Positions 56,501 through 64,000 of a stretch of DNA of 64,000 nucleotides are shown piece by piece (within the stretch, counting starts at the first letter, position 1; every line of letters starts with the position of its first letter). The position numbers and the translations under genes were made by a program. Under the pieces are notes generated by a model. It made no database searches and was not told the origin of the DNA. It saw only the letters and a list, made by a program, of their open reading frames with translations. The DNA is from Orobanche coerulescens. Its lineage: Eukaryota; Streptophyta; Magnoliopsida; Lamiales; Orobanchaceae. Location: the NCBI GenBank assembly GCA_033398695.1, contig CM065816.1, positions 131,041,358 to 131,105,357 on the forward strand, in the 5' to 3' direction.

Positions 56501-58227
56501 TGTAATACCCGCTGTTTCGATTTCTGGTAATTTTCTTTTTTTTTTGTCGGAAGTCCGTTTTGACGACTTGCTCGTGATCGTTTCGTCATTCCGAGAGTAT
56601 TTAATTCTTTACTTTTTGTCATCCGAGTTCGTTTCGGTATAGTTTTATTGAGTTCCGTGTTCTTAAGCAGTTTTTCCGCACTTGAGTTCGATTCTTGCGA
56701 ATCTCGTCCGAAACTGTTGTTTCGAGTTTCTCGTAAGTTCATTTAATGTTATTATTCATGTATCGAGCTTCGTCTTGGTGTTTCGATCGTGTATCGTGTA
56801 TTTCGAACGTTTTGGGCCATTTTCGTAATTTCCCAAAGTTTGGGGTAATTACTTTCCGTTGTCGAATTTCGAGTCTTCGGGTGGTCGGAATCATGTGTTC
56901 TCTTAGTGCTCGGATTCGTCTTTGCGAGTACTTCGTAACCATATATTCGATTCATATTTAGGTTCGGGTTTCGGGGTTGTCCGGGCCATCGAAGTTGGCC
57001 ACGGCCGAGTCATGGCCGGGTAGTCTGGGCCAGGCCGGCACTGGCCGAGTTACGGCCGGTAGTGCTCGGCAGATACGGCGGTAAGGCCGGTTACGTACGT
57101 AAGGCTTTGTCCGGTTACGTACGTAACACTGCCGGCATTTTTGGGCAGTGTCTCGGCCATGGCCGGTTACGTACGTAAGCCCTTGGCCGGTTACGTACGT
57201 AACTCTGCCGACAGGCAGCCTATTTAAGGCCCTGCAAGCGGGCTTTTCACCCATTTTCTCATTCTTTTCCTTCTCTTCCGCGACTGTAAGTATGGTTATC
57301 ATGGAGAGATGTTGTTGGACAATCAATCCATGAAGTCTTGGAGTTCATATCATCAATCATCCATCCTATAACATCCTTCGATCGAGCGAATCAGGTCAGA
57401 TTTTCTAGAATCTAGTTTTGGGGAATTTGGGTGTTTTGGTTGTTTTCATCCGTTTAATCCGATTTAACTTAGGATTGAGATGGATTGATGATTATTTAGA
57501 TATATTATATCATTTTCCTTGTTATTTCGTGGTCGGATCGTATAGGTTCGTCGTTTTGATCGAGTTCTTGATCGATGCTTGAAGGTGTCCGGTAGAATGT
57601 CATAGAGGGGTTTTCGGACGTTCTACGATTATTCCTCCTCGTATGATCATTTATTTATTAATTATATGATGTTAGGGTAGAGTTCCTTGCGAAGAACCGT
57701 GTTGAACCCTTTTGTTCGTCGTCGTCTTCCTTTTCGATGGCATCGGGCGTTTCGAAGCTTCCTGATTGAACCGCGTCCGTTGGAGTACATTCGTGCTGAT
57801 TTCGAGGCAAGTATCTTGTTCATACGCTTCTTGTTTTGTGGATATGATGATCGGTGGTCGTCTTGGTGTGTTTGTTTGGTTATTTGAAATGAATTTCCAA
57901 GAGATTCGCTTTGGCCTCGTTAAGGGTTATTTTTAAAAACGTGTGTGTGTGTTTTGTGAACGGTGTGTTTTGGGGAATTGATTATGATTTGATTGTTTTG
58001 AACGTTGAGGGCTTTGGTGATACCCATGTTGTTTAAAGTTATGGAATTATGTATTCCGCATTAATCGTATTGTGTTGTGATGAGTTTGATAACGGTGTTG
58101 AGTAAGTGGCCATCTCTAGTATGTATTCTTGAGGAGCTTACATTCTTAGCATATTAGTATTGCATGAGTAACGTGTGTGTGTGTATGCTCACTACAGGTT
58201 AGATCCGACAGGGTCTCGATAGGGGTC
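56501..58227 (+). repeat. Element 1: 3' LTR, first part
   Basis: Starts TGTAATACCCGCTGTTTCGA directly after the polypurine tract and follows the 5' LTR closely. It keeps the empty site of the CACTA insertion (single TTA, 57920-57922). Palindromes GGTTACGTACGTAA occur at 57085-57205. It is interrupted at 58228 by element 3; the remainder lies outside the window. Confidence 0.9.
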
Positions 58228-60660
58228 TGTAATACCCCCGAGATATTCGAGGTGTATTACAGCGCCGTGGACCCCTACATGGGACCCACCAGGCTAAAAC
58301 AAGAAAACACCACTTGACTAACCGTCTCGATTAGCAAGGAAACAATTGTTAACAACAAGAACATAAAATAACACGTCTGGTACAACCGGCATAAAAAACA
58401 TCAACCGAAAAATATAGTAACTTCAACGAAGACCAATCACAATCCAAAAGGAAAAGCCTAAGTACTCGCGAGTACAATCTATAAGTTTACAATTTGGAAA
58501 ATAACCATATCAAAAGAGACAGTAGAAATAATAAGACTCAATTGCATATGTCAACAACCTTGGCCGACATCCTCGTACCATCCCAGCGCCCGCTCGTCTG
58601 GCTGAACATAACCTGAAATCCATAACAAGAATTTCCCCAAAACGGGTCCCCAAAGGGGATAGCAATTACGCTAGTACAAGTATTCAAGGCAAACCAATCG
58701 CTTACACATTTCATAGTACATGCACCAAGTCATTTCAAAAGCCAAAACCAGACATGTCTTTTATGGAAACAAACAGTCAAACAATTTGCCTAGGACCGGG
58801 ACGAAGCCACGAATCCCACCCGAGGCCTCTAAGGACCCTCCCGGGCTGGCCATATTCATAAAACAAACCAAGCACACACGTCACCTAGGACCGAGACGAA
58901 GCCACGAATCCCACCCGAGGCCTCTAAGGACCCTCCCGGGCTGGCCGCGAAACAAACTCACGAATCCAAGACGAAGCCATAGATTCCTCCGAGGCCCCAT
59001 CGGACCCTCCCGGGGTGAGTAAAGCACACACAATATACATTACCATTTCACGTTAAGCATAAAGGTTTCCAAAGATACTTGCCTTGAATAATTAACGACC
59101 CAACGAACGGAAAGGAAAGTCACCTACGAACACTAGGAACCAACGAAACCGAACCTAACGATTCGAAGAATACAATCACAACCATTTCTAAATGAATACG
59201 GAATTGAAATACACCCGAAAACCCGCCTACGATTCATGTATATTCGTATATAAACAACAACGAGGGCGGACCACAACCAAACCCTCTCGATTCCGTAAAA
59301 ACCACCAAATATACCATGAATCCGTAGGGAAACTAAGAATACTAACAAGATTAATCATATTCATCATGAATTAATCAACAAAACGGAATGAATCGGACAA
59401 AAACACGAAAACCCCCAAATCTTCCCAAAAATAGGGTTCTAAAGATCTAACCTTGATTCGCTGGATCGAGGGATGTTATAGGATGATTGATAAATGATAT
59501 AACCTCTAGAACTTCGTGGATTCGTTGTCTAACAACATGGCTTCGCCTCCTCGGAACCTCTAGCCACAGACATAAAAGAAAGGAAATGAAAAACGAGTGA
59601 AAATGAGGCTGCTCTGCCATATATATATATACTGGGCCGGAACTAGCGTTCGCTGGCCTTCCCCGACTAGCGTGCGCCCTCGGCCAGTATCGGCCCAGCA
59701 CCCTCGGCCAGGGCCCTCATGACCCGACACTACCGACCAAACCTGCCGACCGTGACCTGCCCGCCCGACCCCCGCTAGCGTGCGCTGCGCGGACGCTAGC
59801 GCGCGCTGCACGGATGCTAGCGCGCGCTAGCCGACCTGTCCAGTAACCTCTGGACTAAACAGCTCGCTCAGGTAACGTACGCTAGTCGGCCTACAGCGTG
59901 TGCTACCCCTGCCGGTTAGCGTGCGCTACGACCGACAGTAGCGTGCGCTACCTACCGATCCTACCTGAGTCCAGAACCTCAGAACCCCTCTGCCCAGACC
60001 CGATAGCGTACGCTGGGCCGCTCGACAGCGTGCGCTACACCCACTGAGATAGCGCGCGCAGCCTTCCGACCGTAGCGTACGCTACGTCGGTTCCTGCCGT
60101 GCCTGCTCGGCTAGTGCCCAGCACTTCCGACAGTGCCGCACCTGTCCGGCCAGCTGCTCAGCCGCCATGATCCGACGACTCTATTTCCGAAAACATACGG
60201 AACGAACACGACGAAAAGCTCGCGGACAACATCAATGACCCGAAATGAAAACATAATGCAATAATTAATCATACGCGATGAAGAAAAGGGTTGAGACAAC
60301 AAATACAAATACGGATACCCATAACTTTGGGTAAATTACAAAATGGCCCAAAAGGCCCGAAAATAACGATACGTGATCGAATAACCAAACTGAAGTTCAC
60401 AACACGTATAACAAAGTTAAACGGACTTACGGGAAACTCGAAACAACAGTTTCGAACGAGATTCGCAAGAATCGAGCTCAAGTGCGGAAAAGTTGCCAAA
60501 AAGTACGGAACTCAACAAAACGATACCGAAACGAACTCGGATGTCAAAAAATGTAGAATTAATCATTCTCAGAATGACGAAACGGTCACAAACGAGTCGT
60601 CAAAAACGGACTCTCGCCAAAAAAAGAAAATTACCGGAAATCGAAATTGCGGATATTACA
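58228..60660 (-). repeat. Element 3: 3' LTR
   Basis: Bounded by TGTAATACCCCCGAG and GCGGATATTACA. It carries two or three units beginning CCTAGGACCGGGACGAAGCC (58788, 58882 and a shorter one), in place of the GCCTTGGGAACAG units of element 2. U3 palindromes lie at 59640-60085, next to a TATATATATATA box (minus, about 59617). Confidence 0.9.
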
Positions 60661-63600
60661 TACTACCCTCCTTAAAAGAAGTTTCGTCCCGAAACTTAAA
60701 ACAAGTAGGGAGAAGCAATATCCCGCCAGGAAAACTCAACGAGGTACACAAGAACCGAAAACTCACACCCAAACGGCGAAACATTACGAACAACGCAAGG
60801 GAAACATACGGCGTGAAAACGCGCTCCACGACGACCAACACAACGCTACAGGTAGAGACATAATAAAACCAAAAAGTGACAAGCGTCATCAAATAGATAA
60901 TATCATCAAGTCAATTATCTGGACAGCCGCAAAACACAAGGCACCTATTACAAGGTAACACGAATAGTCGAAAAATAGAAATGATGCGTACAGCAATCTG
61001 CAAAGGTGACTACGATCGAATCAACAATGATCGAACAACAATGATCCAACAACAATGATTGGACAACAACGATCGAAAAACAATGATCGAACAACAACTC
61101 CGAAGTTCACACTTCGACTCAAGACGTTAAAAGAGCTGGTAGGAACAAAAAGATGTTACTTTCGAACAAGATTCACAAGAATCGAACCATGTTCGGAAAA
61201 GTCACAGCAATAACCAGGTCAAACCAAAACAAGATCACGGCATGTTCGAATGATAAAAACCAAAATACAGAACAAGTTCAGAGAGTATCAACGAACGCGA
61301 GCGAGTCGATAGAATTGGGAAAGAGAAAATGTAGAAGTAAAAAATAATACGAGTGTTACCTTCGACCTCGCCCCCGAAACTCACAACAACGGAACCAAGG
61401 TAACAGTACAACAAGAAACCGATACAACACAGAACAATCACTGATGCACACAATCATACCAACCCAAGCTCTAACAGCTCGCATATATGCGATAACGCAA
61501 AAATCGCTACGAGGCGACAACATCCAATACCAACATCACACCTCTCACAGAGGCTACCACAACAACTGCGTGGCGAACGACTCAATGCTCGCACCACCAA
61601 TTCAATTACAACTCGGGGGTTAACACCCTAACGAGAGTACGAACATCACACATATATTCCCGGACCGCAAATAGGAACGATAGGTTTTGAAAACGAAAAC
61701 CACTTTTTAAAAATAATTTGGAAGCACCAGTTGATCTTGAGTATCATATATCAAAAAGTAGTACAAACATCGTCATCGAGACTTTGAAAAAAAAAACATC
61801 TTACGTTTGATAAAAAAAAATGAGGACACCTTTCTTTAAATTAAAACTTTTCAGCAATATTCGACCTTCGGGTCTAAGCAAATGCGTTTCTAAATCATTA
61901 GAAATATCTCAAAATATTTTGATCCTCAAAGTAGAATAATTTTGAAACATAGTGTGGCGCTAGTAGGAATCCTGAGAACACTGCAAGAAAATAATTCATT
62001 TTAAAGGTACGTCTCAGGTTTATTTTCTAAGATACTCAAGGTTTTTCAGAAGTACAATAGGCCAAAATGCCCAAAATTCACACGTATCAACATTCACTTA
62101 AGCACATCATAGCACACTCATCAAATCGTTCAAAATCAAGACAGTGATATACAATCCCTAGGATATGTTTAACAACATCATTAAACAACAATCGGTTTAT
62201 CAAAGCCGGATGGAAAACGAAATCAAGAACAAAACTCCAAAGAGTCAACTCTAGGATGTTATAATCCATAAATCATTAAACGAATCTCGTTCCCTAGATC
62301 CGGCGAAGAACAATAGATTAGATGATATTATAATCACCTAGGATACTCCAAAGCACCTTTGGATGGAAGAAAAATCAGCCCAGATGCGAACCCTAGTCAC
62401 TACGTCTCAAACTCACGAAGGAAGAAGAAGAAATGAAGAAAAAATGCAGATTCTATACTGGTGTCCAGTATTTATACTGGACACAATTAGCGTGCGCTAA
62501 TCATTAAGATTAGCGTGTGCTATCACGGCACCAGACAAAACTCCTGACCAAAACTACACTGTTAGCGTGCGCTAACCCCAAGTGTTAGCGTGCGCTAACG
62601 AGAACTTCAGACCCAGTCCAGTAGCTCCTGGACTTCCCTGAACTACCAGGTAGCGTGCGCTATCCTCCCCTTAGCGTGCTACCAACGCACTCTCGCGCGC
62701 GCTAGCCGCAAAGCGTAGTGTGCGCTAACGACTCAAAGAGACAGCAACAGAACATCTCAGAAAATTGTAATACCCCCAGATCCTCCTCGGAATATTACAC
62801 ACCGTAAACCCTTCTCACAAGGATTTACCAGGCTAAGCACAATTCCCCACGTTATTTCAAAAATGACGGTAATATTTTCCAAAACTCACAAAATCGTTTG
62901 TCAAACCGTCATAAAATGTTCAAGGCCAGAATGCCAAAACTCGGTTTAGGGGATCGGTTTTACGAAATAAAACTCAGTTTGCAAAATACCGAAAGTCATT
63001 TTGAAAGAACTCACGCAGCGGGTAAAGTGCGGTTCGAAAATACATCAGCAGCGACGACACCCCTCGTATAAACCAAATACGAGAGTCGAATAAACACATA
63101 CCGTGAAATTAAAATCCACAGAAGGATTCCATCATTTAAAAACTAATCATATAAATAACTCGTGTCACACGAGGCACTACACAAGGAAGGGAGTCTTACA
63201 TCCATAGGTCGCACGTAAATGACGATCGCCCCTCGATACTAATCACGACCAACGAACTCAGACGATGCATCGCGACGCGACTAAGTCAGACAAAATTCGA
63301 CGAGACAAAACTGAACAAACACAACTTGACTCGACAGCCTAGGTTTCCCCAAGCTAATCTGATTTTTAAAATCGTATACTCTAGTTATTCGAAAATAAAA
63401 GTGATGAATAAAACTGATAAGTTAAAAATTGTTTTCAAGACCCTTTCAAACACGACAAGGGTTTAACAGCGGTAGCATTTTATAAAATGTCCTAAAACAC
63501 TTTTAAACACGACTTTTAAATACCGACACAAGGTTTTATTTGAAAATACAAGGCTGGATTGCCCAAATTCATGTCACTTTTCAAAAACCCACAGTACGAT

Positions 63601-64000
63601 CAAGTCTAAGAAATTTTCAAGCATGCACGCCGCATGTATTATTATTAATAGAGATACATTGGTTGTAAATAACAACAATTAGCCAAGTACCATCAATTCC
63701 CGAACACACGCATATACGGCATTCAAAAATCACCAGTTCAACAAGCGCAACTCGGAAACACTAATTTCAAACATATGTCAAATTATCTCTTCAAGTTTAA
63801 CAGCATAACCAAAGAACACCGATTTGGACATATGTCGAAACCATCTATGTGAGTTTCTCAACAAACTCTGCCATCAATACCTTTCCCAGAACATATCAAT
63901 GTTCAAAACTTCTACATCATACTGCACCCTTCGGTGTCCAAACCATCAGTATATTCGGCTCAACATACATTTAGTATATCGCAATTACCAAACACAGATT
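60661..64000 (-). repeat. Element 3: internal region (partial)
   Basis: Starts at the polypurine tract complement TACTACCCTCCTTAAAAG (60661-60678), followed by AAGTTTCGTCCCGAAACTT. It is collinear with element 2's interior, including the LTR-like module. No protein-coding domain is visible; the open frame at 60291-60863 spans the LTR boundary and is spurious. Confidence 0.82.
62048..62768 (-). promoter_or_regulatory. LTR-like internal module with TATA-bearing palindrome (element 3)
   Basis: Copy of the module at 43260-43930. In the minus direction it begins after an LTR-type terminus (TGTAATATTCCGAGG...GGGGGTATTACA, ending at 62768). Palindromes follow (62485-62730), then the palindrome with arms TGTCCAGTAT / ATACTGGACA at 62462-62483. 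Confidence 0.5.

Larger units (their letters stand above)
58228..64000 (-). mobile_element. Element 3: non-autonomous LTR retrotransposon, continues past window end
   Basis: Minus-strand relative of element 2 inserted in the 3' LTR of element 1. It has its 3' LTR (58228-60660), polypurine tract and more than 3.3 kb of internal sequence collinear with element 2. The 5' LTR and second TSD lie outside the window; the left TSD should be GGGTC (58223-58227). No gag-pol domain is visible. Confidence 0.88.

Overview
This window looks like a gene-poor, transposon-dense stretch of a flowering-plant nuclear chromosome, probably a eudicot. The evidence is a plant-specific zinc-finger homeodomain gene, plant-type Copia and Gypsy-like LTR retrotransposons primed by initiator tRNA-Met, CACTA and hAT elements, Stowaway MITEs, a Helitron and SINEs. 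No rRNA gene, tRNA gene, CRISPR array or bacterial-style operon was seen. I can support only one intact host gene: an intronless ZF-HD transcription factor at 15972-16739 (+). It is closest to the Arabidopsis ZHD1/ZHD2 clade as I recall those sequences.

Layout. (1) 1-9430: a decayed Copia element on the minus strand (5' LTR, PBS, gag, protease, pre-integrase; then RT/RNase H at the window edge). A Gypsy-type element lies in its pol, represented by a 3.7 kb LTR and 1.4 kb of internal remnant. Copia integrase and the first part of RT are missing at the junction. (2) 9430-14322: a truncated Gypsy LTR, GC-rich and T/G-rich tandem repeats, and the 3' part of a CACTA transposon with a broken Transposase_24-type gene and its CACTA terminus. 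(3) 14323-19800: MITEs around the ZHD gene. (4) 19803-25200: a run of non-autonomous DNA transposons with readable target-site duplications (TSDs): CACTA TTC, hAT CATTCTAA and GTCCTAGT, and a fold-back element with an 11-bp repeat. (5) 25200-30480: a hAT transposase pseudogene split by a 2.46 kb solo LTR (TSD CTATG). (6) 31478-34340: a Helitron with two nested retroposons, then a 1.6 kb fold-back element flanked by A22 on both sides. (7) 35064-35903: a hAT MITE (TSD CCTTTACC).

(8) 35961-64000: one nest of related non-autonomous LTR retrotransposons lacking gag-pol. The oldest (element 1, plus strand) starts at 35961 and runs past the window end. Its 5' LTR was hit by a CACTA MITE (37374-38171, TSD TTA) and by a complete minus-strand element (element 2, 39160-47944, TSD TTGGG). 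Its internal region was hit at GTAAG by a composite (48457-54387) with an LTR 3' end at both outer edges. Its 3' LTR was hit at 58228 by element 3 (minus strand), which leaves the window.

Across the LTR families I see arrays of interrupted palindromes (TTAGCG-N2-CGCTAA, and TTACGTACGTAA) near TATA boxes. The most unusual structure is the 48457-54387 composite, which fits integration of the ends of two different cDNAs at one target site. All similarity statements are by eye; no alignment or database search was run.
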